A stretch of 37,500 nt of DNA from Glandiceps talaboti (taxonomy: Eukaryota; Hemichordata; Enteropneusta; Spengelidae), in assembly GCF_964340395.1 (NCBI RefSeq), contig NC_135554.1, positions 24,503,092 to 24,540,591 of the forward strand. The letters run 5' to 3'. The position numbers and the translations under genes are program-made. Every line of letters starts with the position of its first letter. Position 1 is the first letter of the stretch. The notes under the pieces were generated by a model. That model was not told the origin of the DNA, did no database searches, and worked only from the letters and a program-made list of their open reading frames with translations. Of this stretch, positions 1 to 12,238 are shown in pieces.

Positions 1-87
1 CTATCATCCACCCAAAGTACGGTGGCAATCAATCGATTGGACTAAAGAAGTAAGTGAGAAAAGTGATAAATAGTAGTAAGAACTAAC

Positions 88-237
88 CTCTCACAATTCT
101 CATGAGCACCATCATAGGGAGAGCAAGGCCAAATATCTTCACTTTCGATATCATCTTTCCTAGCCTTGACAATTAGTGGGGTTTGCCACGTAAAGAACAT
201 TGTTGACAGTAGTCCTGCATTGTCCAAGGGACAATCA
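88..237 (-). CDS. ABCC5: ABCC5-like second coding exon
   Basis: The exon is 150 nt. Its acceptor is TTTTTTCTCTAAATACAG|TG and its donor GTGAGAG|GTTAGT. It encodes residues 76-125 and two further bases, including DCPLDNAGLLSTMFFTWQ, the conserved segment entering the first transmembrane domain. The phase-2 end matches the phase-2 start, so exon lengths and frames are consistent. Confidence 0.85.
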
Positions 238-1864
238 CTGTATTTAGAGAAAAAAATCATTTAGAGAGAAAAAAAATCATTAGCACTATTATTCGACATT
301 CAAGCAAAATTGAATGCATTCAAACAAAAAATATAGGATTTATGCCCTGGTTTTCTTCAGCATGACAAGATGTAGTTATGTCATTCGTTCTGCAGTACTT
401 GAAATATAAAACGTTCAAAACATTCAAAGTCACCATTATATCACTCTTCTCTATTTATCATGAATATTATTCCCCAATATTTCCCTTCTTGTCTTTAACT
501 CAATGGGCGAAAAATGGCAGTCGTGAAATCGTGCATACTTTATGAATTAACATATTTTTTAAATATAGGGTTACCTAGTGCACCTCAGTTTTGATGTCGT
601 CGCTACAAAAAAATCATGCAATTGACCATTTGTAGTTAGCCATGGTATTCAGAAATACAAATAGCCATCGACATAATAATGGTATGTCGACGATTGATTA
701 TTTGCTGTACATTGAAAAGTGCAAGATAATGAGGTTAGGTCACAGGTCAAAGATCACAAAATAGCAAATAGATTGGCCGAAATCGGTCTCAGACCTTTGG
801 CGTAAATAAAATGGTAGGCTTGGGTTTTTAATTTCAGAAATGAAAATTTAAAAAAAGAATCTCCTCAAAAAGTTAAAGTATACTTGAGGTCCTTACGATG
901 GTGGATTTAAGGGGTCCTAAATGCACCAGATCTTGTATGTAGCAAATTTTGATAATGTCAGAGCTCATTTCACTGCTGTCAATAAATTTGTTCTTTTGAG
1001 TTACCGTCTTTCTCTGCTGTTTTTCATTTTTTATTAATTCATTAGTCAATGGTAGTCGTGAAATTAACACAATGGTAGTCTTGAAATTAACACAATGGTA
1101 GTCTTGAAATTAAGAAAATGGTAGTCTTGAAATTAACAAAATGGTAATATTGAAATTAACACAATGGAGGTCTTGGAATTAATACAATGGTAGTCTTGAA
1201 ATTAACAAAACGGTAGTGTTAACATGTTAAAATCAACGAAATGAAATTAACAAAATGGTAGTCTTGAAGTTAACAAAATGTAGTCTTGAAATTACCAAAA
1301 TGACAGTCTTGAAATTAACAAAATGGCGGTCGTGAAATTAACACAATGGTGGTCGTGAAATTAACAAAATGGTAGTCTTGAAATTAACACAATGTAGTGG
1401 TAGTCGTGAAATTAACAAAATGGTTGTCTTGAAATTCACAAAATAGTAGTCTTGAAATTAACGAAATTGTAGTCTTGGAATTAACAAAATGTAGTCTTGG
1501 AATTAACAAAATGATATTCTTGAAATTAACAAAACGGTAGTCGTTATATTCACAAAATGTTAGCCTTGAAATTAACAAAATGGCGGTTGTGAAATTAACA
1601 AAATGGCAGGTTTGAAATTAACAGAACTGTACATTACCTTGCTTTCGTAAATCTGACTGGTTTCATGGTATCCAGTGATGGTCCATATCTCTCAGTGAAA
1701 CCCTTTTGTTTATATTTAGGTAAGTCATTATAAAGATATATGGGGTCTCTGTCTCTCGCTACCCTCTTATTTTGAACCTTGTGAACAGCTGGTGACTTGA
1801 ATCCAAGTGACCCATCCCAGTCGTCATCGGGCAGGTCAGCCTGGGAAGAACGTGCTTTGCTCAT
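88..1864 (-). CDS. ABCC5: ABCC5/11/12-like ABC transporter, N-terminal part (two coding exons, incomplete)
   Basis: This is the start of a short-type multidrug-resistance-associated (MRP/ABCC) membrane transporter. Family members use ATP to export organic anions and cyclic nucleotides across the plasma membrane. The coding exons are 1864-1638 and 237-88, read on the minus strand. The first ends in phase 2 (AG) and the second starts with T, giving a clean serine at the join. Residues 57-72 (FTERYGPSLDTMKPVR) and 81-86 (DNAGLL) match the cytosolic leader just before the first membrane domain of ABCC5, ABCC11 and ABCC12. The acidic stretch EDIWPCSPYD is the usual conserved segment after it. There is no TMD0, as expected for this subgroup. 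Membrane and ATP-binding domains would lie beyond position 1. The subgroup is seen clearly; which paralogue it is remains inferred, since the leader resembles ABCC12 at least as much as ABCC5. Confidence 0.85.
238..1046. other. Intron sequence of ABCC5-like gene, no further gene
   Basis: AT-rich intron between the two coding exons. Apart from one stray minisatellite-like unit near 505-530, I see no coding sequence or recognisable element. Confidence 0.6.
1047..1623. repeat. 23-bp minisatellite array inside the ABCC5-like intron
   Basis: About 25 diverged head-to-tail copies of a 23-bp unit built on AATGGTAGTCTTGAAATTAA plus three bases. Units differ by point changes (for example GTCTTG or GTCGTG) and a few small indels. 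The array ends 9 nt before the splice donor region of the start-codon exon. A lone related unit sits near 505-530. There are no spacers, so it is a minisatellite. Confidence 0.9.
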
Positions 1865-1874
1865 CTCTATCTAC
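1638..1874 (-). CDS. ABCC5: ABCC5-like exon with start codon
   Basis: The exon holds ATG at 1864-1862 and 75 full codons plus two bases. A pyrimidine-rich acceptor ending TTGTAG lies just upstream, so about 10 nt of 5' UTR precede the ATG within this exon. The donor reads GCAAG|GTAATG at 1638/1637. The first 30 or so residues are acidic and basic low-complexity sequence (ADLPDDDWDG), and family similarity begins near residue 55. Because an acceptor sits before the ATG, at least one non-coding upstream exon is expected. Confidence 0.85.
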
Positions 1875-2218
1875 CTACAAGCAATAAAAAAACTGTGATA
1901 GTCTTGCATGAATGTTTGTAATCCTGACAGGACATTATCAAAGTAGTTTTCTGTAAGTTTGAAAGATTGCTTAAAGGCCATGGATTCAATACCAGGTTCT
2001 CTCAGAATTATAGGCTTAAGGTTAATTCCACTACTACTTAAAGCCACAAGGTTTACATAGGATTACAGCACATTTCGTCATAGCGTGCAATGGTTTAATA
2101 TTAAAGATCCGTGGAGCTGATCTCAAGGTGTCATATTGAGAAGAACAGTGTCTACTCTGTATATTTATTTGATTAATGATGTAAACAATAGCAGCATGTA
2201 GTATTGCTATTACAATCA

Positions 2219-2250
2219 TAGACCCTCCACCAACGTTGGTGGAGGGTCTA
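2219..2250. repeat. Perfect 32-bp palindrome
   Basis: A 16-bp arm TAGACCCTCCACCAAC is followed directly by its exact reverse complement, with no loop. It lies in the presumed first intron of the ABCC5-like gene. A related hairpin (GACC-CCACC-type arms around CAACG) occurs at 11200-11227. Confidence 0.9.
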
Positions 2251-2417
2251 TATTACAATAGACATTCAGTAGACGTTGAAGTTTCAACATTCAAAAATAC
2301 CCCTTAACTAAAATATCCATGACAATCAGCAGACGAAATTTCAGCAACTGCCACCAATATAGTGCATATGCTTTGTTCTCTCAACTTATACAGTAAGTTT
2401 CACAACATCGTTCAGCG

Positions 2418-2751
2418 TTTCTGTTTGATACAACCATGCAGAAACCAATAAGAAACTGCACATGCTATACTACACTTAACTTTAAGATAGCAAGATTGAA
2501 TGAGTAAAGTTTCTTGCTACATTTTGTCTAGTAAGTGAAATAACCTACACATGGCCCATACATACATCAAATGAACACCACAAAGGACATTTTACGCGCC
2601 TTTCATCTGTTGTTTGATGCTAAGAAAAACATTGGCGCCAGAGTGTCTGCATGGAGTTGCAATACATCCAAATGGTTTATTTCATTTAGACTATGAAAAT
2701 GTAGCATATGTAGTTTCTTGTTGGCTTCTGCGTGGTTGTATCAAACAGAAA
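2418..2751. mobile_element. MITE family A, copy 1 (long terminal inverted repeats)
   Basis: A 334-bp element. Its left end starts TTTCTGTTTGATACAACC and its right end finishes GGTTGTATCAAACAGAAA. The inverted ends match for roughly 48 bp with only a few mismatches. It has no coding capacity. Two other copies lie at 4622-4905 and 30494-30775. No clear target duplication is visible, so the superfamily is not assigned. Confidence 0.8.
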
Positions 2752-3591
2752 AAACTGCACAGTTTTGTGAAATTCATTGCATCTGTGTGTTGATATATCT
2801 GTTGATATATCTGCTTGTGCATTTCACCCAATTACAAATCAGTTTGTTTGTACATTCCATCCGATTGACAATCAGTCCATGCGTGTAAATGTCATTCGAA
2901 ACACCTTCTACTCTATTTTGGGTTTTATTTTCTTACACTTTTAAAAATATTTTGCTGATGAAAACATTTCAAAATGTTTTGCAAAATTTTCACTTGTAAA
3001 GTTATTAAGTTTTGAAAGAGATAACAAGCTTGTAGATTGTGATGTAAAATTTATCATACTTGCTAAGAAAATATAAATGCAAAATAGATCTGAAGGTGTT
3101 CGGTGACTGCAAATCAGTCTTGTCTATTGTGTACATTTCATCTCATTGTCTAAGTTTGCAAATTTCATCTAATGTTGACCTGAAGTATATTGAGGAGATT
3201 GAGTATGATTTTAATAAATACACAAAAGAGTGTTTTTCCTCACTATTTGTCAATTTTCCAAGGATGATAACAAACAAAGTTTTGATGTTTGTCATTTGAT
3301 GTCTTACTGATGAGTCATAACAATGTTTACATAACTTGATAATCTAGTTATGGCTATAAATATATGATTGAAATCTCCCCTTTAAAAAAAATATAGCTCT
3401 GGAAATTTTCAGATTTTGACAGTTACTTTTGTTTTCTATAGCCGTGTTCTTAATTTCTTGTGTGTTTTCATATTAATTTGCTGAGCGGTATCTGTCAATT
3501 AGTAAAGATTTTACTGGGAGTTCACGTCTGATATTAAAATATTAAAAACATCCCAAACATAGTCACAAAGTCTATTTGCACATATTTTTCA

Positions 3592-3991
3592 TAGAATGTG
3601 CCTCGGAAATAAACTCTCTCGACTTTTGTTGTTACTTTTTTTTTCAAGAAAAGCCTTAATTAAAACCAATAAGAACAATTTGGGGTCACCATACAAATAT
3701 TTGAAATATAGGTCAAAATTATACAAAATGTAGTCATTCTTGAGTCCAATATGGCTTCCGAATATTGTGTTAACTCTAAGACCACGATAGTGGTCTCATA
3801 GTGGTTTGGGGTTAACTGTCTTGGAAAATAAAAGAATGTCGATTTCCTTGAAAACAAGACACTGGGACAAGAAATTGAACCCAACATTTATTCTTGTTTT
3901 TTTCATAATAACTAGGAACAAGCTTTCATATGGCAAAGTTTTGAGAGAAAAAAATTGAAAGATTCTAAATTCGACCGCGAGGCACATTCTA
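3592..3991. mobile_element. MITE family B, copy 1, with 14-bp terminal inverted repeats
   Basis: The 400-bp segment begins TAGAATGTGCCTCG and ends with the exact reverse complement CGAGGCACATTCTA. If the outer TA is read as a target duplication, this resembles a TA-targeting DNA transposon derivative. The interior (TCCAATATGGC, then ATTTCCTTGAAAACAAG) recurs at 29432-29750. Open frames across it are short and look like chance. Confidence 0.75.
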
Positions 3992-4621
3992 CCTTAACCA
4001 TTTCTATCACGCCCTCGAATTTTGCTTTTCAAAATGTACTGCGCAGTGAGGAACAGTATTACAGGTGGTCAGACGATTGATTATATTTAAAAGCGGGTAT
4101 GTACGAGTGTTTGCTCACCTTCTTCATTTAGATACAAACACTGACCCAAAGCTGTCAGATTTTGTACTTTGTTACATAGATAGCGGACAGAACAAACACA
4201 TTAGCCCAGTGATTTATATACTCGTTGACGTCTACGCTGCTAAAAGTTAAACTGTTAATACCTGTTCATTGGTTGTCTGACACTGGACGCCATGTACATC
4301 CTGTATAAAATTCTAGTTAACAAGATTTTCAGGAAACCTTTTCTCTTATTGTACAATTAGTTGTTTCGTATAATGTTTTTAATGGTGGGAAAAATGTCAT
4401 AAACAGTTATTATTGCATTATGAACTATCTCATACGTTCTTTCGAGGGGAAATACACTGGCGAACAAAGAGCATTTTGCAGGATTTTTTTTTATTGTTAA
4501 AATATGCATGTTTTGGTTGGTACAACAAAGAGCTTGATCGAATATGGATACATTTGTTTTAAAATGATATTTTATGGAAATTGGGTTCATTAGTATGCAT
4601 AGTGTTGTTACCAATGTAAAA

Positions 4622-4905
4622 GCTACACTTTAAGATAACAAGATCGGATGAATACAGTTTCTTGCAAAACATTTTCTGAATGAAATGAACTATTGTGCCA
4701 TGCACCATGCAGACCGGGGATGCAGACATCAAATGCAGATGTCAAAACACTGGCGCCTGCATGTCCGTGGCTAGTTGCAGTACGTTTAAATGGTTTATTT
4801 CATTTAGACAAAATGTAGCAAGAAATTGCGATTTTGAGATCTTATAAGCTTAGAGCATGCATTTTCTTATTGCATTTTTTTCTGCATGGTTATATTAGAC
4901 AGTGC
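4622..4905. mobile_element. MITE family A, copy 2 (left end missing)
   Basis: It shares blocks with copy 1 in the same order: a stretch like TTTAAGATAGCAAGAT, then AGTTTCTTGC, a central CACTGGCGCC region, AAATGGTTTATTTCATTTAG and a right end TCTGCATGGTTATATTAGAC. The first 45 or so bases of the family are absent or too diverged to see. Confidence 0.65.
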
Positions 4906-6763
4906 CACTGTAACTGTAACTTGAAACGGGTTGTACATGATTAGCATATCTCTGAATAGCAACGTATGTAGTGTTCAATAAATACAGAACTTGTCTTCTA
5001 TCCACTCACATACCGTGTACACGACACGCGACTACTCCACATAATGACTGACAGGACTCATAAATGTATGACCCTATATAGTTCTATTATTATGGCCATA
5101 ATCCAAATTGTAAAATAAATACTACATTTTACAGGCTTATATTATTGTATGGTTTATATTTTATGGATTTATAGTAGTTATATATGACCAGAACTACAGA
5201 AGTGGTACGTAGACGAGTATTGAATCGCTGTCCACAGGGACCATAACTCATCTTTGTCTATCACATGTTAAACCTAAGTATTATAATAGCAGTGCAACAA
5301 TTATGATCAAGAATAATGTATATATGCAGGTGATATACAGTAACAAAAATCAAGCAGCAATTCGCTCGAATAAATAGTTCTCAAATTTTCTTCGGGAATC
5401 CCTATAGAAGAATCGGGTTGAAAACTAGGATTTGTTTGATCTTGTTGCAATGGTGGAATACACAGTTTTAACGTATTTGTAACAATATAACTAAACACAA
5501 CCATACTATCGGCGCAGTTTCAAGGGCCATAGTAAAAGAATTAATTTTTCCAAAGAAAATATTTCAATATCTTACAGCCTAAAAATTGCTGGTTCTTTGA
5601 ATGTAAGTAGTATTGTCACTGATCAAAATCATTTTAATGGTTTTATCGCTATATTATGACAAACATATTATTATATACATATACACAGAAACCAATCGGC
5701 CATCTTTACAGGCAGTGCCTGCTGGTTTTTGACGTATAGTATTAAAGTTTGATCGGTGATGTTTTAAATCGTTGCGTCGCCATGGAAGTCGCCATTTTCT
5801 TTTATCTCCTATGATGACTATTCCTGCATGACTGTTCATATGTGTTTATCGAGTCAACGTGCCCAGGCCTGCTACATCGATTGTGAACTCTGTGCAGGGT
5901 AATACTGATTTCAAGTTAAGTGGTATTATTTGTAATGTAGTCTGGAATATAAAGACTGTGTGGCACATTAAAATACCTTTGACAAGGAAAAGATAACGCG
6001 TTTTTTCTGACTATACTATCTTCACATCGGAATGCCACGGTAGGCCTAGTTTGGTGCAGGAGGAAAGCTCGACTCGGTGAAAGGTTGTGATGTTTCCTAT
6101 CCGTACTTTATCTGTACTTTGAACATCCTGACGCACACCCCAAAATTGACATTTTCATCATATTTACATAAAACAAAATCTTTAGTTTTTAGTAAGATTA
6201 CAAAACCTTCATACACATTTGACTATATATGTCTGTAATATATGCTATATATAAGCTTGCACAACTTTGACGTTTGATTACAAACGCTTTATTTTTATAG
6301 TTGACCAAATATGGAATGTCACCATCATGTCACCCAGCTGTGGGGTTCGACAAATTTTGGTACAGAAGTATGCGCCAATTATTAACAATACTGTTCTCAT
6401 CGTACATATACGCACTCCTTTGATACACTGAAGTTCAGGGTCATTGTCATATACTTGTCATTATTATTTGATCTTTTTTTTAATCAAATCGAAAATATCT
6501 CCCACCTGCCTGTTGAGATGTATGCATCTTTGTAATTGCATTTCAAACTTAAACCTAAACTGATGGACATCATTTGCCATTTTGAACCGATCGAAATAAA
6601 ATGTTGCCTACTGTCTACAGTGAAATGTTAATACTGAACAACATTTACAATTCACACAATAAAATTCGAACACCAAAATAACATCAAAATGAAATTTCGT
6701 AGATGGAAGCGATTGTGTGACAATATTTAAAGATAACTGTACAATTACTACAAATTTTCTTAC

Positions 6764-6980
6764 CTGTCCAATTTACACACTGAATGGGTACAACACTATT
6801 ATATTCACACAGTTGCCCGTGACACACTGGTTACCGTCCGACGCGACCACGTTCAGGGTAACAGAGCTGTTTGAGGACTGGCGACTTATAAATACGGCAC
6901 AATGTGAAAATTAACTTGATTTAACTATCGGAATACTACGGTAACCTTTACCAGAGTGTTTGACAGTCCAGCGATTGGCC
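6764..6980 (-). promoter_or_regulatory. Candidate promoter and non-coding first exon of the ABCC5-like gene
   Basis: On the minus strand, a CCAAT box (CCAATCGC, at 6978-6971) is followed by a TATA-like TATTTATAAG (6894-6885). About 100-120 nt further on is a strong donor GGACAG|GTAAGAAA at 6764/6763. The block between is richer in CG dinucleotides than its surroundings. This arrangement suits a transcription start near 6860 and a first exon of about 100 nt, spliced to the acceptor at 1875. The motifs are seen directly; the connection to the ABCC gene is inferred. Confidence 0.35.
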
Positions 6981-7231
6981 TGTCTTATCTCCGAGAGCTT
7001 CCATGGGCTCTATTTGTTATAGCCGCCACCAGTTACCATCGGCATACACGTGCACGTGAATGGTGGTCAAGCTTGTGTGACTCCCAAATGTTATCAAAAA
7101 GAAAATAATAACTTGCCCTTATCAGCTTAATTCGTTTTTGCTGATTATGTAGTTGAAGTTAATGTATGAATTAGAATTTGAGAAAAGGGTGTTTTATTGA
7201 AGATTAACTGATTGGAGAACGATGCATTGCT

Positions 7232-7288
7232 TGAATGAATGAATACATGAATGAATAAATGAATGAATGAATGAATGAATGAATGAAT
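7232..7288. repeat. (GAAT)n microsatellite
   Basis: About 14 mostly perfect GAAT tetranucleotides with a few ACAT/AAAT variants. Confidence 0.9.
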
Positions 7289-9440
7289 CCTCAGGTGAAC
7301 CGTACAGACAGAGGGGGAGAGAGACAGCTTGATAAACTGTTGATAAACTCTGTTCAATGTGTTATTTCACCGACTGATTGATTGTCCAGTTGTCCGATAA
7401 ACTGAGGATGTAGAAATACGCTAATATAGTCTCCTGTACGGTCCTAAGGAAGTTTTTTAAATCACTGACTTAAACGAATTTCGTTCATCTTTCTAGTCAT
7501 TGACGTTGCAAAGAATTATTTGATTCAAAAGATGTGATGGAAGATTTCAATCAATAGTTTGTATCTCCCATCACAAAGTACGGGTAAGGATTGGAATAAC
7601 CTTTCACCTACTTATCAATCCAGTTATAACTAGCTGAGTGCTCTTATCCGTGAGGACAGTTCTACATTAGTGGTAGTTTAAAAAAAACCCACCTGAACTA
7701 TTTTCGGACTTTTCGTCGGAATCGAACAGTAACATTGGTTTACCTTTCACCTAATAGACATTCAGGTATTGTAGTATTGATTCTGAGGCACGCTTGTACA
7801 CTGGCAGTAGCCCAAAACGAAGTCTGTTAGTCACAGCGCTTTATTTACAACAAAAGTAAGCACCTGGTCAAAGTTTGTAAAAAGTATGAATTACAGGAAA
7901 AGAAAAGAAACTGCATCTATTCATTGTTTGCCTGTAAGCTGTGGAAATTAATTCATCGACATTTTCTAATACACGGATCCAGAACTGAGACTACGATTCG
8001 ATTTACTTGATACTTGTTTACGGCCTTTAATTCACAATATTAATCATTTACAGATAAAGTCGTGGCAATGAATACTTTATTGAATGACGTAATTGTTTTA
8101 CTCTTAAAAAATGACGTCATCGAAGGGCTAACAAAATACATTATTTCCAATGTGATTGTTCATGCAGAGCTCTGCCATTTCTTGATGATGTTAGCATATT
8201 CTTCATTGAGTACAATTATGTAGGACTACATAAGTTACTCTCCATACAGAACAAAACCAACTGAAAAGTCCCTGTAGTCACGGTATGTGTCCCTTTAACT
8301 ATGTTAATACACTGTTGTCGTATCACATGCACTGATCAAAAACACCAGGGCCTAGGGCGAGGTCAAACCTGTAAAGGTCATGACATGATACAATGAATAA
8401 ACATGCACGTCCTATCAAAATTGCATTCACATGAATCTAGACACATTGAAATTTTTCACAAATGAAAGAAGTAGAAAAATATAACAACACACTGAGAGTT
8501 CTTTGATAAAAAAAGGCAACACAATATACATGGATATCAACATGTAACTTGTCGAAATTTAAAAGCTAAAACTGAAGTTTTACACAATTGGCAAAAAAAG
8601 TGACAACGAATATAACGTCGAGTAATGAAACATCACATCCGTAAGATCAGACCTACACACAGACGTAATAGAATTTATTAATGTTCATTGATTTTAAGAC
8701 ATTTCATTTCACGGAGGCAGCTAAAATATTAAATTTGAAATAACTGTCCTCTAGGAAGTACATGTATTACCATTATAGTGACAATTGAAATGTCAGAACA
8801 GCAATATTCTTGTGTGAGAGTAATTAATATTTGACCCAGGGGTCAAACTGTAGCAGACGACAGATGTGTCGACATTGATATTAATAGTGTAATCGGGAGT
8901 GGGGAAACAGTACAATACACAATTATGCCATGTTGCGATGTTGGGATTTCATAATTCTATGCAATTTATTTATGAAAGGTTTCCGAAATAAACCCTGAGT
9001 AGCTTTCGCCGTGTTAATCAAGTCAGCATACATTTTCATGATTTTGTGTTTTAAGTTATTAGGTGTGATAAATATACACAAATTAAATATCCGCACTTTG
9101 TTGTCACAGAATTTCTATCAAAGAATAATGTTATTTTCCACCGATTGACATAAATGTTCTTGTTTTGTTGTCAAGCGCCTGTGTTGTTAACGGCGACATG
9201 TGTAGGGTAGCATATAATTGGATGTGGTCAATATCGTGACGTGAGTTTCGAGTAGGCCACGTCATTCACCTCTGACTCTGTCATTTCCTAGAATGATGTT
9301 CCTGCGATGTCGTTCGCGATCGCTTAGGTAGAACCAATGTCAGTTCCAGCGACAATACAATTATCACTTGCAACTATACCAACGATTTACAAAGGTACAG
9401 CCATTGGGATATTGATAAATATTGACAGAATTGGAATACA

Positions 9441-9455
9441 GGGGGGGGGGGGGGG
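9441..9455 (+). repeat. 15-G homopolymer
   Basis: An uninterrupted G run on the plus strand, one of five runs of 13 or more G in the window. It is G-quadruplex prone and likely length-variable. Confidence 0.9.
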
Positions 9456-10464
9456 TTATGCATATGTATCCTTCCGTCCTATTCCGGGGATGCGGGGCTG
9501 GCTTGTTGCACACAAAATAAGAAACATTTCACATAGAAAATAAAGTTATTATACGTTGCTATCTAATTGGTTTTTGAACCATGGACGATGTGTTTTCCAA
9601 TTCATAAACTCAGTTGTATCAAGTCACCATGAGATGACAGTAATGACGTGTATCTTTGTTATTGTCCTTGATAAAACAAACAGATAATATTACGAAAACA
9701 AATATATATATCAAAATACTATGCATACACATTATTCATAAAAGTGTGTTGGGAGGAGTCAAGTATTTATTTAAAACAATAGTTTCCGTATGAGAGGCTT
9801 GTAAGAATGTACAAACAGTAAACAGACCACCGTTTCCTACATCTAAACTAACATTGGGTGGGATGGGGACAATGACCTCATAATCAAATATTTATTTTTT
9901 AAATTTTTTTTATGTTTGTCAAAAGTGACTATACATGAAATTCACAAAATGTTAAAGTGAAAAAAATACATTATACTTCACTACATTTCCAATTGCTCCA
10001 AGGTTTGGTTCAAATATTCTGAATGATAAACATTTCAAGATTGATTGTCAATAAAACTGCATTTAAACTCTTCATATTTCACTGAGTAATTTATTACATG
10101 GGAGCCGTCGCGTTTTTTTTGTATCTAACCCCACCCCTCAATTAAACAGTTAGGGGGTGTTGTCATCCCTAGTTTACATATTACTATTTAATTGAATTAG
10201 ATATTACGGTTTTATGTACTAAGTATATTTTACTCTAAAAATAAAAACACTCCGTCTGTACGCAAGAAGAGCTGATATGTACAGATTCTAATGGTAGTGT
10301 GAAATGTGACATCTATTTCATTTGTATACCCACCAACATTTAGAACTACAGCATTATAGCGAATATTAAGCTAATCAAATACTCAACTTTTATCACTAAT
10401 AATTAGCGTCTCTTCTTGGCCGCAAAATATGGCATCAATGTATTACTTCAATCATAATTGTTAT

Positions 10465-10478
10465 GGGGGGGGGGGGGG
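10465..10478 (+). repeat. 14-G homopolymer
   Basis: An uninterrupted G run on the plus strand, followed by CTGATCAAAC. Confidence 0.9.
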
Positions 10479-11199
10479 CTGATCAAACATCATCACTAGG
10501 CATTTTTTATGCACAGCTGGGCAGTAAGTACTTAGGCACGTTGATATTTTCAGAATGCGTTGCAGAATACCCAAACTAACCTCAGACCACTACTGTTTGT
10601 TGTCAGAGAAATAATGGAGAAATTGGTCCATTACTGTCAGAACTTGTAATTTGGTGATGGCACCGAGTCAGTGACCAGCAGACGCAATCATCAAGAGTAA
10701 TAATATCCACATACAAGTAGTAATTATCATTTCTGTTTTCCTAGCAACACACAGTTTCAAAATATATCAAGCAAATACCTCACACAAAGAGCGAACTTTT
10801 CTTCACTGGGAAAAATTATTTGTTTGGCAAATTTTAATATTCGAATATTTAGCCTGCTACAATTAGATGAAATGAAATGGTACTTACCTTTCAGTGAAAT
10901 ACCCTGATTTTTACTCTCTACGAATATTCCAGTAAGCTTCAAAAGCCTGAGTAATTCAAACATCAGCTCCCGCACTAATGTCGAGCATCAGTTTTATTCG
11001 TTATACATTAATATCTATACATTCATGAATATTTATCGCGTACTTTTCTAAACAATGCATATATTTAACTCAAGTGCAAATGTCCTGTGTTAGTATTTAG
11101 TTATTGATTAATTCATGTACGTGGATATTTGTATGGCGTGTTAGGCTAATAGATACATTCTGCAGCTTTAACAGACAAAGATATTATATGTATGTTTTA

Positions 11200-11227
11200 A
11201 GACCACCAACCAACGGTTTGGTGGTCT
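11200..11227. repeat. Short hairpin with 10-bp arms
   Basis: Arms AGACCACCAA and TTGGTGGTCT enclose CCAACGGT. It is similar in design to the palindrome at 2219-2250, with GACC...CCACCAAC-like arms and CAACG at the centre, so the two may be related hairpin units. Confidence 0.75.
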
Positions 11228-11564
11228 GAAGTGTATGTTTGAACACTGATAATGGTGATTATACAGAATACAGTATGTCTTTTAAACTTGACCCTTGTTT
11301 ATCTGTTACATTGATAAGATACTTGTTTTCACAGGTATCGAAATATTAGCGAAAATTTTACTTCAATATTTACCGTGATAAACAATGATACTCGGTAAAA
11401 AAATACTATATGATGCATGCACAGTATGGAACTGTACAGTTCTTATCGCTGACACGTCATATACTTCTTTAACTCCCTGGGAAGCATATACTACATTTTA
11501 GCCTATGCAAGCCCATATGTTTGAAACATTTCCATAGCAACCTCGATCATACAGGTTCCCTTAT

Positions 11565-11660
11565 TATACACCTGCTAGGTTGGCTCGGGCAAAACAGTGA
11601 TTGCAATCTTGCCCATTCAAGGACTTTAGTCGACCACTCTAACCATTCGACCGAGATTTG
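11565..11660 (-). repeat. Degenerate tRNA-like SINE remnant
   Basis: Read on the minus strand, TCGGTCGAATGGTTAGAG resembles the A box of a tRNA-derived element. About 40 nt later, GGCAAGATTGCAATC sits where a B box would be, but is poorly conserved. It is not a functional tRNA: no acceptor stem forms. Confidence 0.35.
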
Positions 11661-12173
11661 GAGTGTCTGTCTTTATGTTACAGCTCTAATACAAAGTTTG
11701 TAAAATTATTTCCTCAATGATCACATATCAAGTACTGACTGAAAAATTTACTTTATAGTTATTTTCTTTCTTAACAGTTAAGTAAGATCATGCGAAGTGA
11801 ACACTAACAAAAATATTTTAGATTGTGCAATGAACACATTTAATACGAAGTCACAATCTTTGTAGTTGATAATTAATATACATTGACCCGATCAAATTAA
11901 AATACTACGGTAGTTGCAAATTGAAATATAAAATCGCATGATTTCCTCAACCCTTCATTTCCTACGTTTGTACCGACTGTACACGTCATGGCAACATCAC
12001 TATGAAAGTTTAACTATTATGTATTTACGACAGTCATTCGTACTTACGACATGTAGTCGTATTTTACGACATTCATTACTACTTTACGACAATCATTCCT
12101 GCTTTACGATATTTATCTGCTGAACTTTTTTTGTCGATTCGTCATTCAAACTAAACGGATTAATCAACGAAAA

Positions 12174-12238
12174 TCAAACAAACAAACAAACAAACAAACA
12201 AACAAACAAACAAACAAACAAACAAACAAAACAAACCA
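12174..12238. repeat. (CAAA)n microsatellite
   Basis: About 15 perfect CAAA units with a slightly impure right edge. Confidence 0.9.

Larger units (their letters stand above)
1875..6763 (-). other. Presumed 5' intron of the ABCC5-like gene
   Basis: Sequence between the start-codon exon and the possible first exon. It contains the palindrome, MITE A copies 1 and 2 and MITE B copy 1. The remainder, including 4906-6760, shows no recognisable gene. Treating it as an intron depends on the first-exon proposal at 6764-6860. Confidence 0.4.
7289..11199. other. Intergenic stretch without a recognised gene
   Basis: AT-rich sequence with no convincing coding region on either strand. It contains two poly-G runs (9441-9455, 15 G; 10465-10478, 14 G) and a moderately CG-richer patch near 9170-9330. 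A short exon-like frame on the minus strand near 10884-10970 is noted among the rejected items. Confidence 0.6.

Noticed and set aside
1047-1623. Possible CRISPR-like array
   Set aside because: Units are contiguous 23-bp repeats without unique spacers, in an animal intron; a minisatellite explains it.
10884-10975. Exon-like block on the minus strand (acceptor CATTAG, donor GAAAG|GTAAGT, open frame VRELMFELLRLLKLTGIF)
   Set aside because: Splice-like ends are present but no family similarity or partner exon was found; kept only as something RNA-seq could test.
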